From: Roseateles toxinivorans
GTDB taxonomy: Bacteria; Pseudomonadota; Gammaproteobacteria; Burkholderiales; Burkholderiaceae_C
DNA length: 51,165 nucleotides
NCBI GenBank assembly: GCA_945898095.1
Contig: CAMDHE010000016.1
Location: 1-51,165, forward strand
Direction: 5' to 3'
Positions within the stretch are counted from its first letter, which is position 1, and each line of letters opens with the position of its first letter. The position numbers and the translations under genes are program-made. The notes beneath the pieces were generated by a model. That model saw only the letters and a list, made by a program, of their open reading frames with translations, was not told the DNA's origin and searched no databases. This document shows, in pieces, positions 15,414 to 24,812 of the stretch.

Positions 15414-18242
15414 TCAACCGGTATTGCGCAGCCCTGCGGCAATGCCGTTGATCGACAGATGGATGCCGCGCTGGATCCGCTCCATCGCCGGGTCTGCCGC
15501 GCGTTGGTCGGCCGGCAAGGCCCGGTAGCGCCGCATCAACTCGACCTGCAGATGGTTCAGCGGGTCGATGTAGGGAAAGCGGTGCTCGATCGAGCGGGCC
15601 AGCGAAGGGTTGCCGGCGAGCCGGTCGGACTCTCCGGTAATCAGCGTCAGCGCCTGCTGGGTGCGGTCGAACTCGGCGCGCACTGCGGCAAATATTTTCT
15701 TGCCCAGGCGCTTGTTGTCGACCAGATCGACATAGCGCTGCGCGATACCCAGATCGGTCTTGGCCAGCACCATGTCGAGGTTGGAAAGAAGCGTGCGGAA
15801 GAACGGCCATTGCTTGACCATGCGCTTGAGCAGGGCCAGCTTTTGCGGGTATTGCTCGCCGTCGGGTGCACCGATGAAGGCCAGCACGCCCGAGCCAAAA
15901 CCGCACCAGCCGGGCAGGGCGATGCGCGACTGGCCCCAGCTGAAGCCCCAGGGGATTGCGCGCAGGTCTTCGATTGCATGACTCGGTTTGCGCGATGCCG
16001 GGCGCGAGCCGATGTTGAGCTCGGCGATCTCGCGGATCGGCGTTGAGGCAAAGAAATATTCAGCAAAACCGGGGGTGTCATAGACCAGGCCTCGATAAGC
16101 GTTGAAGCTGGCATCCGACAAGGCTTGCGCGGCTTGCAAGAAGGCCTTCGGTGCGCTTTTGGTCGGGTGCAGCAAGCTGGCTTCAAGCGTGGCGGCGACC
16201 AGGGTCTCGAGGTTGCGCCGGCCGATCTCGGGGTTGGCATATTTCGATGCAATCACTTCACCCTGCTCGGTCAGACGGATCTGGCCGTTCACCGTTCCTG
16301 GTGGCTGCGCCAGGATTGCCTCATAGCTGGGGCCGCCGCCACGGCCGACGGTGCCGCCGCGACCATGGAACAAGCGCAAGGTGATGCCCTGTGCCTGCTC
16401 CAGCGTGGCAAACATCTCAACCAGTGCGATCTCGGCACGGTACAGCTCCCAGCTGCTGGTGAAGACGCCGCCGTCCTTGTTCGAGTCGGAGTAGCCGAGC
16501 ATGATGTCCTGCTCGCCGCCGCTGCGTCTGACCAGTCCGGCAATGCCGGGCAAGGCGTAGAAGCCAGCCATGATGGCCGACGCCTCGCGCAGATCACCGA
16601 TGGTTTCAAACAGCGGCGAGACGATCAGGTCGCAGACTGCGCCGCTGGCCGAGTCGTCGTCGAGCGTGCCGCGCAGCAGACCCACTTCCTTCAGCAACAA
16701 CAGCAATTCAAGCAGGTCGCTGACCGATTCGGTGTGCGAGATGATGTAGTGGCGCAGCGACTCGCAGCCATAGCGCTGCAGCGAGGATTTTGCCGCTTCA
16801 AAGATCGCCAACTCGTTCAAGGCTTTTTCGCTGTAAGCCGCGCCATGGACGCGCAGCGGGCGTGCATCGCAGAGTTGCTGCAGCAGCAGCTTGCGCCGCT
16901 GTGCTTCGTCGAGTGAGGAATAGTCAGGCTGAACGCGCGCGGTGCGCAGCAACTCGGCCACCACCGCTTCATGCTGGTCCGAGCTCTGCCGCAAGTCGAG
17001 CGTGGCGAGGTGGAAACCGAAGACCTTGACGGCCCGCAGCAAGGGCTTCAGGCGTGGCGCGATCAAGGCTTGTGCATGGTGGCTGCGCAGCGAATCTTCA
17101 ATTGTCGACAGATCGGCGAGCAACTCGGCCGGGCTGGCATAGGCGTCCTGCGGTGCGACCGCATGGCGCAAGGCCTCGGTACCGGTCAGCTGCAACAAGG
17201 TGGCGGCGGCACGCGCATACATGCCGGTCAAGGCCCTCCGGTAGGGCTCGTCCATGCGGTGTTCATTGCGGTCGGGGCTGCTCTCGGCGAGCCGCTGCAT
17301 CGCCGGCGAGACCTGCGCCAGTCGGGCCGAAATCGACAGTTCGGCGCCGAGCTCATGCAACTCAGTCAGGTAATGACGCAGCGCGACTTCGCATTGCCGC
17401 GACAAGGCATGTCGCAGCGTGTCAGCAGTGACATTCGGGTTGCCATCCCGGTCGCCGCCGATCCAATGCCCCATGCGCAGGAAACTGTTCAGGTCATGGC
17501 CTGGCAGCGCTTCTTCCAGCTCGGCATAAAGCTTGGGGATCTGGCGCAAAAAGGTCGCCTGGTAATAGGACAAGGCATTCTCGATTTCGTCGGCCACGCT
17601 CAGTTTTGAGTAGCGCAGCATGCGGGTCTGCCAGAGCTGGGTCGTGCGGGCGCGCAGCAGGCTTTCGTTTTCGCGCAGCTCGCGCTCGGTCTGCAAGCTG
17701 TCGCGGGCGCCGACCAAGGCAGCGATCGCGCGCTCGGCGTCGAGAATGCTCTTGCGCTGCACTTCGGTCGGGTGCGCAGTCAGTACCGGCGAGATGAAGC
17801 CATGCTGCAAGGTCGCAGCGATTTGGTGCGGGCGCACGCCTGCCTGGTGCAGGCGCTCGAGCGCAAAGGCCAGCGACCCGGGTTGCAGGCCGCCGGTGCG
17901 CTCATGGATGTCGCGCCGCCGCACATGGTGGCGGTCTTCGGCGATATTGGCCAGGTGCGAGAAATAGCTGAAGGCCCGGATCACCATCACCGCCTGCTCA
18001 CCGCTGAGGCTTTTCAGCAGTTTGTCGAAACTCTTGCCCGCCTGCGCATCACGCTTGAGCCTGAACGCCACCGACAACTTGCGGATGCGCTCGACCAATT
18101 GGTAGGCCTCATGGCCTTCCTGTTCGCGGATGACCTCGCCTAGAATCCGGCCGAGCAGGCGGATGTCATCGGTCAAGGGCTGGTTCTTCGCCTCGCTCTT
18201 GTCCTTGAGCGAGGTTTTCGGTACGGCGGTTTTGGCGTTCAT
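15414..18242 (-). CDS. ppc: phosphoenolpyruvate carboxylase
   Basis: A 942-residue PEP carboxylase, which adds bicarbonate to PEP to give oxaloacetate and refills the TCA cycle. Length is normal. The catalytic His is H157 in [15 protein letters not shown]. Further signatures are [24 protein letters not shown] and the invariant C-terminal RNTG. Usual allosteric features (activation by acetyl-CoA, inhibition by aspartate or malate) are expected for the family but not read here. It is divergent from hemC across 94 bases. ATG 18242 gives the standard N-terminus with a lysine-rich leader before the [11 protein letters not shown] block. Confidence 0.97.
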   Translation of the reverse strand: MNAKTAVPKTSLKDKSEAKNQPLTDDIRLLGRILGEVIREQEGHEAYQLVERIRKLSVAFRLKRDAQAGKSFDKLLKSLSGEQAVMVIRAFSYFSHLANIAEDRHHVRRRDIHERTGGLQPGSLAFALERLHQAGVRPHQIAATLQHGFISPVLTAHPTEVQRKSILDAERAIAALVGARDSLQTERELRENESLLRARTTQLWQTRMLRYSKLSVADEIENALSYYQATFLRQIPKLYAELEEALPGHDLNSFLRMGHWIGGDRDGNPNVTADTLRHALSRQCEVALRHYLTELHELGAELSISARLAQVSPAMQRLAESSPDRNEHRMDEPYRRALTGMYARAAATLLQLTGTEALRHAVAPQDAYASPAELLADLSTIEDSLRSHHAQALIAPRLKPLLRAVKVFGFHLATLDLRQSSDQHEAVVAELLRTARVQPDYSSLDEAQRRKLLLQQLCDARPLRVHGAAYSEKALNELAIFEAAKSSLQRYGCESLRHYIISHTESVSDLLELLLLLKEVGLLRGTLDDDSASGAVCDLIVSPLFETIGDLREASAIMAGFYALPGIAGLVRRSGGEQDIMLGYSDSNKDGGVFTSSWELYRAEIALVEMFATLEQAQGITLRLFHGRGGTVGRGGGPSYEAILAQPPGTVNGQIRLTEQGEVIASKYANPEIGRRNLETLVAATLEASLLHPTKSAPKAFLQAAQALSDASFNAYRGLVYDTPGFAEYFFASTPIREIAELNIGSRPASRKPSHAIEDLRAIPWGFSWGQSRIALPGWCGFGSGVLAFIGAPDGEQYPQKLALLKRMVKQWPFFRTLLSNLDMVLAKTDLGIAQRYVDLVDNKRLGKKIFAAVRAEFDRTQQALTLITGESDRLAGNPSLARSIEHRFPYIDPLNHLQVELMRRYRALPADQRAADPAMERIQRGIHLSINGIAAGLRNTG

Positions 18243-18336
18243 GGCTTGCTCAGAGAAATCAGCTGATGTAACAAAATTACCGAGCTGGGACTCTATCAGT
18301 TTCTTGCGCGCATCGACCGGCTGCTAGCATTGGGGC

Positions 18337-19281
18337 ATGAATCAATCCAAAGTCAAGCCAGCCGTGATCATCGCCACGCGCGAAAGCCGTCTGGCGCTGT
18401 GGCAGGCCGAGCATGTCAAGGCAATGCTCGAACAGCAGCTCGGGCTGCGGGTGAGTTTGCTGGGCATGACCACCAAGGGTGACCAGATCCTCGATCGGGC
18501 GCTGTCCAAGGTCGGTGGCAAAGGGCTGTTCGTCAAGGAGCTGGAAACCGCGCTCGAAATGGGGCAGGCGCATCTGGCGGTTCACTCCTTGAAAGACGTG
18601 CCGATGGAGCTGCCCGAGGGCTTCGAGCTTGCGGCGATCCTGGAACGCGAGGACCCCCGTGATGCCTTCGTCTCGAACCATTTCGAGAACCTGGCGGCCT
18701 TGTCGCAAGGCGCTGTCGTCGGCACTTCAAGCCTGCGTCGCGTCGTGCAGTTGCTGGCTTTGCGGCCTGATCTGAAGATCCTGCCCCTGCGTGGCAACCT
18801 CGACACCAGGCTGCGCAAACTCGACGAAGGCGGCTATGACGCCATCGTGCTGGCCGCAGCCGGACTCAAACGCCTGGGTCTGGCGGAACGCATTCGCAGC
18901 GTCTTCAGCACCAGCGAAATGATTCCCTGCGCTGGTCAGGGCGCGCTGGGTCTGGAGCTGCGCAGCGATGCGGTGCAGTTGCAAGCCGAGCTGGCCCAAT
19001 TGATTCACCGGCCCAGCTGGCTCGCCACCCAGGCTGAGCGGGCGGTGTCGCGCAGCCTTGGGGGCAGCTGCAGCATGCCGCTGGCCGCCCATGCCGAATG
19101 GGTCGGTGAGCAGTTGCAGTTGACGGTGGCCCTGGGTCATGCGGAGGAACCGGGTCGGGCCTTGCTGAAGGCTTCGATCAGCGCTGTTGTGCAGACCGAC
19201 GCACAGGCTCTGGCGCTGGGCGGGCAGGCCGCGCAAGCCTTGCGCGATCTGGGCGCGCAGGGCTATCTGCTGCCGGTCTGA
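18337..19281 (+). CDS. hemC: hydroxymethylbilane synthase (porphobilinogen deaminase)
   Basis: A 314-residue enzyme that polymerises four porphobilinogens into hydroxymethylbilane in the heme and siroheme pathway. Domain 1 has [20 protein letters not shown] and the [13 protein letters not shown] loop with its catalytic Asp. The dipyrromethane cofactor Cys is C245 in [12 protein letters not shown]. It heads hemC-hemD-hemX-hemY. The hemD start lies nine bases after its stop. The gap to ppc is the only place for the operon promoter. Confidence 0.97.
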   Translation: MNQSKVKPAVIIATRESRLALWQAEHVKAMLEQQLGLRVSLLGMTTKGDQILDRALSKVGGKGLFVKELETALEMGQAHLAVHSLKDVPMELPEGFELAAILEREDPRDAFVSNHFENLAALSQGAVVGTSSLRRVVQLLALRPDLKILPLRGNLDTRLRKLDEGGYDAIVLAAAGLKRLGLAERIRSVFSTSEMIPCAGQGALGLELRSDAVQLQAELAQLIHRPSWLATQAERAVSRSLGGSCSMPLAAHAEWVGEQLQLTVALGHAEEPGRALLKASISAVVQTDAQALALGGQAAQALRDLGAQGYLLPV

Positions 19282-19290
19282 TTGGCTGGC

Positions 19291-20091
19291 ATGCAGGCGC
19301 TGACGCTGGTACTGACAAGGCCGCGCCAACAGGCAGGGCCTTGGCTGCAGCGTTTGGCGGCCTTGGGTGTGCAGGCAGTCAGCCTGCCCTTGATTGCGAT
19401 CGAGGCCGCCGCGCCCGAGGCTGCCCACGCGGCCTGGCAAGCGCTGCTGGCGCCGCCGGGCGCCGCGCTGGCCACCTTTGTCAGCCCGAACGCGGTCGAG
19501 CATTTCTTTGCCGGGAAACCGTCCGGTCAGGCCTGGCCGGCAGCGACCTTGGCGGCCTGTGTCGGCCCGGGCAGCGCGCAGGCCCTGCGCCAAGCGGGCG
19601 TGCCGGCCGATTTGATTGTGCAGCCCCCTGATGATGCGGCAAGCCTGGATTCGGAACATCTCTGGCCGCAGCTGAGCCAGCGCGACTGGTCTGGCCGCCA
19701 GGTACTGATGTTGCGTGGCGATGGGGGCCGTGATTGGCTGGCCTTGCGGCTGCGCGAACAAGGGGCTTGTTTGCAGTTGTTCAGCGTCTACCGGCGTCGC
19801 TGCCCCAGCCTTGAAACGGCTGAGCAGGCCCTGCTGGCCGAGATCCTGGCAGCCCCCAGGCAGCATGTCTGGCTATTCAGCAGCGCCGAGGCGATCGGCC
19901 ATCTGCAAACGCTGGCGCCGCAGCAACAGGACTGGTCTGAGGGGCAATGCATCGCGACCCATGAACGGATTGCCGAGCGCGCGCGCCGCTTGGGCTTCGG
20001 GCATGTGGTTTTGACGCGACCCGATGCAATTGCCGTTGCGCAAGCGCTCGGTCGAATGCAGCCCGGCACCCTACAATCTGCGGCAACGTGA
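19291..20091 (+). CDS. hemD: uroporphyrinogen-III synthase
   Basis: A 266-residue HemD protein that closes hydroxymethylbilane with inversion of ring D. The family is poorly conserved. Seen here are LVLTRPRQQAGPWLQRLAAL at the start, TFVSPNAVEHFF, the ACVGPGSAQALRQAG block and VWLFSSAEAIGHLQ, consistent with the two-lobed fold. ATG 19291 is taken as the start; TTG at 19282, directly after the hemC stop, would add three residues. The stop overlaps the GTG start of hemX. Position between hemC and hemX supports the call strongly. Confidence 0.92.
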   Translation: MQALTLVLTRPRQQAGPWLQRLAALGVQAVSLPLIAIEAAAPEAAHAAWQALLAPPGAALATFVSPNAVEHFFAGKPSGQAWPAATLAACVGPGSAQALRQAGVPADLIVQPPDDAASLDSEHLWPQLSQRDWSGRQVLMLRGDGGRDWLALRLREQGACLQLFSVYRRRCPSLETAEQALLAEILAAPRQHVWLFSSAEAIGHLQTLAPQQQDWSEGQCIATHERIAERARRLGFGHVVLTRPDAIAVAQALGRMQPGTLQSAAT

Positions 20092-21218
20092 GTGAAACCC
20101 CAATTCCCCTGATCCAGAGCAGCCCGGCCGAGGCGCCTGACGCCCCCGATGCGAGCTCAGCATCCGCCGGCAAGTTGCCGCGCTGGTGGCCGATGGCGGC
20201 GCTGGCAGTGGCTGCGTTGGCCGGTATCGGCCTGGGTTGGCAAAGCCTCAGCCGGCAGCAAACGCTCGAGCAGGAACTGGTGCGGCGCTGGGAGACCGTC
20301 CAGCTCGACGCCCGCGAGGCTCGTGCCTCAGCCGCGTTGGCGCAGCAACTGACTCGCGATATTGCGGCCAAAGTGGCCTTGCTTGATGCCAGGCTGGCAG
20401 AAGTGGCGCTGCAGCGCGGCCAGTTGGAGGAATTGATCCAGTCGATGTCGCGCTCACGTGACGAGAACGTCATCGTCGACATCGAAGCTTCGATCCGTGT
20501 GGCGATGCAGCAGTCTGCGATCACCGGCAGTGCCGAGCCGCTGATCGTCACATTGCGGCAGGCTGACGAGCGACTATTGCGCTACAAGCAGCCGCGCATG
20601 GAAGGTGTGCGCCGCGCGGTGTTGCGCGATCTGGATCGGGTCAAAGCGATCAGCGGCGTCGATGTCGCCACCTTGACGATCAAGTTGGACGAAGTGGTCC
20701 GGTTGCTCGATGAATTGCCTTTGCTGGCCAGAGCTGACCTGCCAAGCGAAATGCTGGCGCAGTCGGTGCCGCGCAAGGAAGCTGCCGCGTCGAGCCCCGG
20801 GGCCAGCCCGGACAACGCGGTCGGCAAGCTTGAACAAGGATGGTCGCAGGTGCTCCGTCGCTGGGACGGGCTGACGAGAATGGTCTGGGACGAAGCCAGA
20901 AACCTCTTGCGCGTCACCCGTATCGAACATCCCGAAGCGATGCTGGTAGCCCCTGAACAAAGTTATTTTCTGCGCGAAAACCTCAAGCTGCGGCTGCTCA
21001 ATGCTCGCCTGGCTTTGTTGAGCCGGCAGTTCGACACCGCGCAGGCTGATTTGCGCAATGTGCAGGACAACCTGAGCCGCTATTTCGACCCGCGTTCGCG
21101 CAAGCTTGTCGCTGCGACCGAGTTGCTGCGCCAGGTGACGGGTCAGGCTCGCCAGGTCAACCTGGTTCGTCCGGATGACACCTTGGCCGCCTTGCTTGCA
21201 GCGGCGGCTGGTCGCTGA
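20088..21218 (+). CDS. hemX: HemX-like membrane protein
   Basis: A 376-residue protein of the HemX family, named for similarity to uroporphyrinogen-III C-methyltransferase loci but without the methyltransferase domain. A single N-terminal membrane helix lies at about residues 33-50 (WPMAALAVAALAGIGLGW) after a Pro/Ala-rich cytoplasmic tail. The rest is largely helical with likely coiled coil (LSRQQTLEQELVRRWETVQL). It starts at GTG 20088 overlapping the hemD stop (GTGA). Probably a scaffold or regulator of tetrapyrrole enzymes; biochemical role is not established. Confidence 0.9.
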   Translation: MSETPIPLIQSSPAEAPDAPDASSASAGKLPRWWPMAALAVAALAGIGLGWQSLSRQQTLEQELVRRWETVQLDAREARASAALAQQLTRDIAAKVALLDARLAEVALQRGQLEELIQSMSRSRDENVIVDIEASIRVAMQQSAITGSAEPLIVTLRQADERLLRYKQPRMEGVRRAVLRDLDRVKAISGVDVATLTIKLDEVVRLLDELPLLARADLPSEMLAQSVPRKEAAASSPGASPDNAVGKLEQGWSQVLRRWDGLTRMVWDEARNLLRVTRIEHPEAMLVAPEQSYFLRENLKLRLLNARLALLSRQFDTAQADLRNVQDNLSRYFDPRSRKLVAATELLRQVTGQARQVNLVRPDDTLAALLAAAAGR

Positions 21219-21227
21219 GGCATCATC

Positions 21228-22475
21228 ATGCGGACGGTGATCTGGCTGGTCCTGCTGTTCGCTGTCGCGGTGGTGGCGGCGCTGGCGCTGGGACGCAACG
21301 ATGGCCTGGCGAGTTTTTACTGGAATGGCTGGCGTCTCGATGTTTCGCTGAACCTGTTCCTGCTGGTGCTGGTGGGATCCTGTTTTGCGCTGGTGACCGT
21401 GATCCAGACCCTGAATTCATTGATCAGCTTGCCGCGACGTGCCCATGAATGGCGGGTGTTGCAACGCGAGCGCAGCGCGCAAGCGGCCTTGCGCGAGGCC
21501 TTGTCGGAGTTCTTCAGCGCCCGTTACAGCCGGGCCCAGAAAGAAGCGCAAAAAGCCTTGAGCATCCAGGCGCAGACGCCAGAACTGGCCCAGGATCATG
21601 GCTTCATGGCGCTGGGTCATCTGCTTGCGGCCAGCAGCGCCCACCGTTTGCAGGACAAGCGCCGGCGTGACGAACAACTGCAACTGGCGCTGGAGCTTTC
21701 CAGCAGGGCCAAGTTGGGCCGGGCCCAGGAAGAGGGCGCGCGTTTGCTGGCTGCCGAATGGGCGCTTGACGACCGTGATGCCGAGAAGGCCTTGCACCTG
21801 CTGGCCGAGTTGAACCCCGGTGTGGCCAGGCGCACGCAAGCCTTGCGCTTGAAGCTGCAAGCAACAAGGCTGGCGCGTCAACCGCTCGAAGCCCTCAGCA
21901 CGGCGCGCTTGCTTGCCAAGCATCAGGGCTTTTCCAAGGTGGCCGCACAAGGACTGCTGCGCTCGCTGGCTTTCGAGGCCTTGGATAGCGCACGGGATAT
22001 CGAACAGTTGCGCAGTGTCTGGCATCAGCTCGACAGCGCCGATCGTCACGATGTCATCGTCGCGGTGCGCGCCGCAACTTGTGCGGCAGCCTTCAGTTCA
22101 GCTGAAGATGGACGCAGTTGGTTGCGGCCGTTCTGGGACGACATCGCCGATCTGCAGGCCGAAGATCGCGCTGCGCTCGGTGAAGCCCTGGTGCCGGTCG
22201 TCATCGGCATCGGCCCTGATTGGTTGGCGCGACTGGAGTCGGCGGTGAAGCGTTTCCCGCGCGACAAGCCATTGGTCTACGCGCTCGGTCATGTCTTGGT
22301 CGAGCGCCAGTTGTGGGGCAGGGCGAGGCTGATGCTCGAACAAATCCGTGATGATCGCAGCCTGTCTATGGTGGCGCGCCGACGCAGTTGGTTGACCCTG
22401 GCGAGACTGGCTGAACAGGACGGCGACCTCGAGCGACGCGCGAGTTGTCACAGGGCTGCGGCCATGCTGCAGTGA
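21228..22475 (+). CDS. hemY: HemY-like TPR membrane protein
   Basis: A 415-residue HemY-family protein, not the Gram-positive protoporphyrinogen oxidase of the same symbol. Two N-terminal membrane helices (VIWLVLLFAVAVVAALALG and LNLFLLVLVGSCFALVTVIQ) flank the short periplasmic NDGLASFYWNGWRLDVS segment. A long alpha-solenoid of TPR-like repeats follows. It is nine bases after hemX and closes the operon. It is followed within 40 bases by a tRNA gene with no terminator between, so read-through into the tRNA is possible. Confidence 0.92.
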   Translation: MRTVIWLVLLFAVAVVAALALGRNDGLASFYWNGWRLDVSLNLFLLVLVGSCFALVTVIQTLNSLISLPRRAHEWRVLQRERSAQAALREALSEFFSARYSRAQKEAQKALSIQAQTPELAQDHGFMALGHLLAASSAHRLQDKRRRDEQLQLALELSSRAKLGRAQEEGARLLAAEWALDDRDAEKALHLLAELNPGVARRTQALRLKLQATRLARQPLEALSTARLLAKHQGFSKVAAQGLLRSLAFEALDSARDIEQLRSVWHQLDSADRHDVIVAVRAATCAAAFSSAEDGRSWLRPFWDDIADLQAEDRAALGEALVPVVIGIGPDWLARLESAVKRFPRDKPLVYALGHVLVERQLWGRARLMLEQIRDDRSLSMVARRRSWLTLARLAEQDGDLERRASCHRAAAMLQ

Positions 22476-22514
22476 GCGTCCGGCAAGGGGCGCCATGCTA
22501 AACTGAAAGGCGTT

Positions 22515-22591
22515 GCGGCTGTAGCTCAGCTGGATAGAGTACTTGGCTACGAACCAAGGGGTCGTGGGTTCGATTCCTGCCAGCCGCACCA
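22515..22591 (+). tRNA. tRNA-Arg (anticodon ACG), copy 1
   Basis: A 77-base cloverleaf with encoded CCA: acceptor GCGGCTG pairs with CAGCCGC, the D-arm holds GCTCAGCTGGATAGAGT, the anticodon stem is CTTGG/CCAAG with loop CTACGAA (anticodon ACG, read as inosine), and the T-arm is GTGGGTTCGATTCCTGC. A -10-like TAAACT lies at 22499-22504. It is identical base for base to the tRNA at 42705-42781. Confidence 0.97.
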
Positions 22592-22600
22592 TATGAATCA

Positions 22601-22636
22601 AGGACTTACATTCGAAATGATGTAAGTCCTTTCTTC
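22601..22636 (+). terminator. intrinsic terminator after tRNA-Arg copy 1
   Basis: A perfect 11-bp stem AGGACTTACAT/ATGTAAGTCCT (22601-22611 and 22620-22630) with an 8-base loop, followed by TTCTTC. It starts ten bases after the tRNA CCA and probably ends the hem-tRNA transcript. Confidence 0.75.
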
Positions 22637-22825
22637 TTTGTGGATTCCGCTGTTGCTCTGCTTGCCGTTTCTCCAAATCTTCCGCAAGTGCCAATCCTGC
22701 GGGATTCAAGGACTGCGGCGACTCTGGACGGCTGATCCGCATGGGTCGCTAAGCGGTGTGTCAAACCAGGCCTCAAACGCCCAGGTCAGTGAGTCAAAAT
22801 CGCCCATTTCTCTCCCGTGGCTTAG
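22637..22825. other. no supported gene
   Basis: Between the tRNA terminator and the MITE I find only short frames without family resemblance or ribosome sites. Given the broken integrase beyond, this is probably eroded island DNA at the tRNA 3' end. Confidence 0.45.
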
Positions 22826-22987
22826 GGATGCTCTGCATAACTCAACTCGAGCGGGTGCGGTGCGGATCGGGATGGTATGCAAGGCGCATTTTGCGGCCAA
22901 TAGCGCGTGCTATTGGCAATAAATGCAACGCCGCAGACCGCCCGAGGCCGCGCTAGCACAAGCCGAGAGGGGTTATGCAGAGCATCC
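22826..22987 (+). mobile_element. 162-bp MITE, copy 2
   Basis: The second copy of the element at 15127-15288, same orientation and same length. It keeps the 16-bp terminal repeats (22826-22841 and 22972-22987), the internal GCCAATAGC-GCGT-GCTATTGGC hairpin, and its own 4-bp target duplication TTAG (22822-22825 and 22988-22991). The different target duplications show independent insertions. Eight base differences from copy 1 by eye. Confidence 0.85.
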
Positions 22988-23079
22988 TTAGTGTTGAAAT
23001 ACACTCTATTGCGCAGTGATGGATCAAATGTACATGGCTTGTGCACGAAACTGGTTTTGCGCCACGAAGGGATAAGACG

Positions 23080-23352
23080 ATGACTACAGCCAACAAAATT
23101 GAATCTGAAATTTCAGCCTTGCCGCCGCACTTGCAGGCCGAGGTGCTTGATTTCGTGCAGTTCGTGAAGCAGCGCCATGGCATTGCCAAAGCGTCTATCG
23201 CCGATAGCAATCTGCAGAGCGGTGGTGACTCGCCATTTTTTCAGGCACTGTCTGACGCGGGGTTTGTGGGCTGCATCGAAACAAACGAGCAACTGTCCAC
23301 CAGTTATAAGCAACGCATTGATTTCTCCGCCAAGGTTGGTGTGCAAGCATGA
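23080..23352 (+). CDS. DUF2281-like antitoxin of a PIN toxin pair
   Basis: A 90-residue small protein. Its N-terminal half (IESEISALPPHLQAEVLDFV, then QFVKQRHG) matches the DUF2281 helix found in VapB-type antitoxins; the C-terminal half (residues about 45-90) is variable and probably binds the toxin. ATG 23080 is chosen for the GAAGGGAT site about nine bases upstream. Its stop overlaps the toxin ATG by four bases, the standard antitoxin-toxin arrangement. It starts about 90 bases past the MITE. Confidence 0.8.
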   Translation: MTTANKIESEISALPPHLQAEVLDFVQFVKQRHGIAKASIADSNLQSGGDSPFFQALSDAGFVGCIETNEQLSTSYKQRIDFSAKVGVQA

Positions 23353-23771
23353 TTTTGGTGGACACGGGCGCATGGCTGGCGCTGGCCGACAAGGGCGACG
23401 CTTACCACGCGAGATGCGTTGCGTTTTTCCGCAGCAACCGCGAACCACTAATGACGACTTATCCCGTGCTGGTGGAGTGCGTGCATTTGATGTTCCGGCG
23501 CATCGGGGTTGCCAAGGCGCTGGCATGGATGGACACGCTGGCGGCGCAAGGCATTGGCGTGTTTGCAATGGGTGCCGACCATTTGCCACGCCTGACCGAA
23601 TTGATGCGACAGTATGCGGATATGCCCATGGATCTGGCGGATGCTTCGCTGGTCTTGCTGGCCGAAGAGTTTGGAGAAGGCCGGATTGTCAGCACGGATG
23701 AGCGCGATTTTCATGCGTATCGTTGGAAGAGCCAGCACCCGTTTAGCAACCTGCTGCTTGTCCAAAGCTGA
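23349..23771 (+). CDS. VapC-type PIN-domain toxin
   Basis: A 140-residue PIN-domain ribonuclease, the usual VapC length. Acidic metal-binding residues are visible at D5 (MILVDTGAWLAL), E43 (YPVLVECVHLM), D98 (MDLADASLVLL) and the D117 region (IVSTDERDF). VapC proteins cut tRNA or rRNA when their antitoxin is lost. Translationally coupled to the preceding antitoxin, and lies in an accessory patch next to tRNA-Arg and a broken integrase. The pair appears intact. Confidence 0.9.
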   Translation: MILVDTGAWLALADKGDAYHARCVAFFRSNREPLMTTYPVLVECVHLMFRRIGVAKALAWMDTLAAQGIGVFAMGADHLPRLTELMRQYADMPMDLADASLVLLAEEFGEGRIVSTDERDFHAYRWKSQHPFSNLLLVQS

Positions 23772-23783
23772 GCGGGTAGTTGG

Positions 23784-24374
23784 TTACGCCATCAGCTTGG
23801 CCAGCCTTTGGCCCAGGGCATCGAACGCCTTGACCTGTTCCGCCTCGCGCCGGTCTTGGATGTACACGCCGCTCATGCCCTGCTTGATGTGGTTCTCGCA
23901 TTCGTTGATTACGTCATTCGAGATGCCGAGTTGACTCATTAGCGTGGACGCGGTGCGGCGCAGGTCGTGCGCGGTCCAGCGGCCACTTTCCAGCACCAGT
24001 GCATCCACTGACTTGGTTCTGTTTTGCAGGCGTGCTCTTTCGCTGCTCTGGCGGTCAGCCAGTTGTTTGCCAAATGACTTGACGCACACCGGCCCAGTGG
24101 CCCGCCTATCGGGAAAGACCCAGGCCACGGGTTTGCCAGTGATGCGGTCCGCTTCGCGCAGGGTGGCCAACTCGGTGAACTGCTGCACGGCGAAGTCGCT
24201 CAGGTGGATCAGGTGATCGCGTTGGTTTTTGGTGGTGGGCAAGTACCAGGTGCGGGCTTGCAGATCAACGAACCCGAGTTGCACTGCGCCAGACTTCTGC
24301 GCCGTGTTGTGCGCGTCAACCGTGGCCTGCAGCGCCTGCTGCTGGGGCTTGGCATCGACCAGGGTTGCAGTCAT
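23784..24374 (-). pseudogene. C-terminal fragment of tyrosine recombinase (integrase)
   Basis: A 196-codon remnant of a P4/phage-type integrase. The catalytic C-terminal half is recognisable: YLPTTKNQRDHLIHLSDFAV, the HxxR box in AHDLRRTASTLMSQLGI, and the nucleophile Tyr in GMSGVYIQDRREAEQ. The arm-binding, core-binding and first catalytic Arg segments are absent; the frame stays open only to about 24407 and meets the HigBA promoter region. Family length is about 400 residues. It is the relic of an island that inserted at the tRNA-Arg gene 1.2 kb away. Confidence 0.85.
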
Positions 24375-24471
24375 AGGAACTTGGCTTGCGGAGTGCTTTT
24401 TATTCGTTCACTGGCGGATGCTGTCAGGGCGGACCGCCCATCAGTGTCGCGGCGCCGTGCCAAGGTCTGGC

Positions 24472-24507
24472 TTGACAAATATCCCATATTGGGACTAATA
24501 TTTGTCA
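24472..24507 (+). promoter_or_regulatory. higBA promoter with overlapping operator
   Basis: TTGACA (24472-24477) and TAATAT (24496-24501) with an 18-base spacer form a strong sigma-70 promoter. A 10-bp perfect inverted repeat TGACAAATAT/ATATTTGTCA (24473-24482 and 24498-24507) overlaps both boxes and reaches the A of the higB start codon; a nested CCCA-TAT-TGGG sits at 24483-24493. Transcription should begin at about 24507-24509, that is at the ATG itself, so the toxin message may be leaderless. The HigA protein is the expected repressor. Confidence 0.65.
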
Positions 24508-24812
24508 TGCGTGTGATTGCAAAAGCCACCTTGTCTGAGTTTTGGAGCAAACATCCCGAGTCGCAACAAGCCTTGCGGACTTGGTACGAGGACGCGAGTC
24601 ATGCGCAATGGAGAACGCCGCAGGACATCAAAGCAAGATATGCAAGCGTCAGTTTTGTTTCGGCCAATCGGGTGGTGTTCAACATAAAGGGCAATGACTA
24701 CCGCCTCGTTGTGGCAGTCGCCTATCGTTTCGCCGCCTTGTACGTTAAATTTATCGGCACACACGCGCAATACGACGCGATCGATGCCGCCACCGTGGAG
24801 ACCACCTCATGA
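24507..24812 (+). CDS. higB: HigB-family mRNA interferase toxin
   Basis: A 101-residue HigB toxin of the RelE superfamily, which cuts mRNA on the ribosome. The start MRVIAKATLSEFWSKHPESQ, the middle VSFVSANRVVFNIKGNDYRL and the end YVKFIGTHAQYDAID are standard family blocks, and length is complete. It precedes its antitoxin, the reversed order typical of higBA, with a four-base overlap. ATG 24507 is fixed by family alignment, yet it sits at the predicted transcription start, so there is no room for a Shine-Dalgarno sequence. Confidence 0.92.
   Translation: MRVIAKATLSEFWSKHPESQQALRTWYEDASHAQWRTPQDIKARYASVSFVSANRVVFNIKGNDYRLVVAVAYRFAALYVKFIGTHAQYDAIDAATVETTS

Noticed and set aside
22638-22922. 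94-codon ORF spanning the tRNA-MITE gap
   Set aside because: Runs into the MITE and shows no family resemblance or ribosome site.
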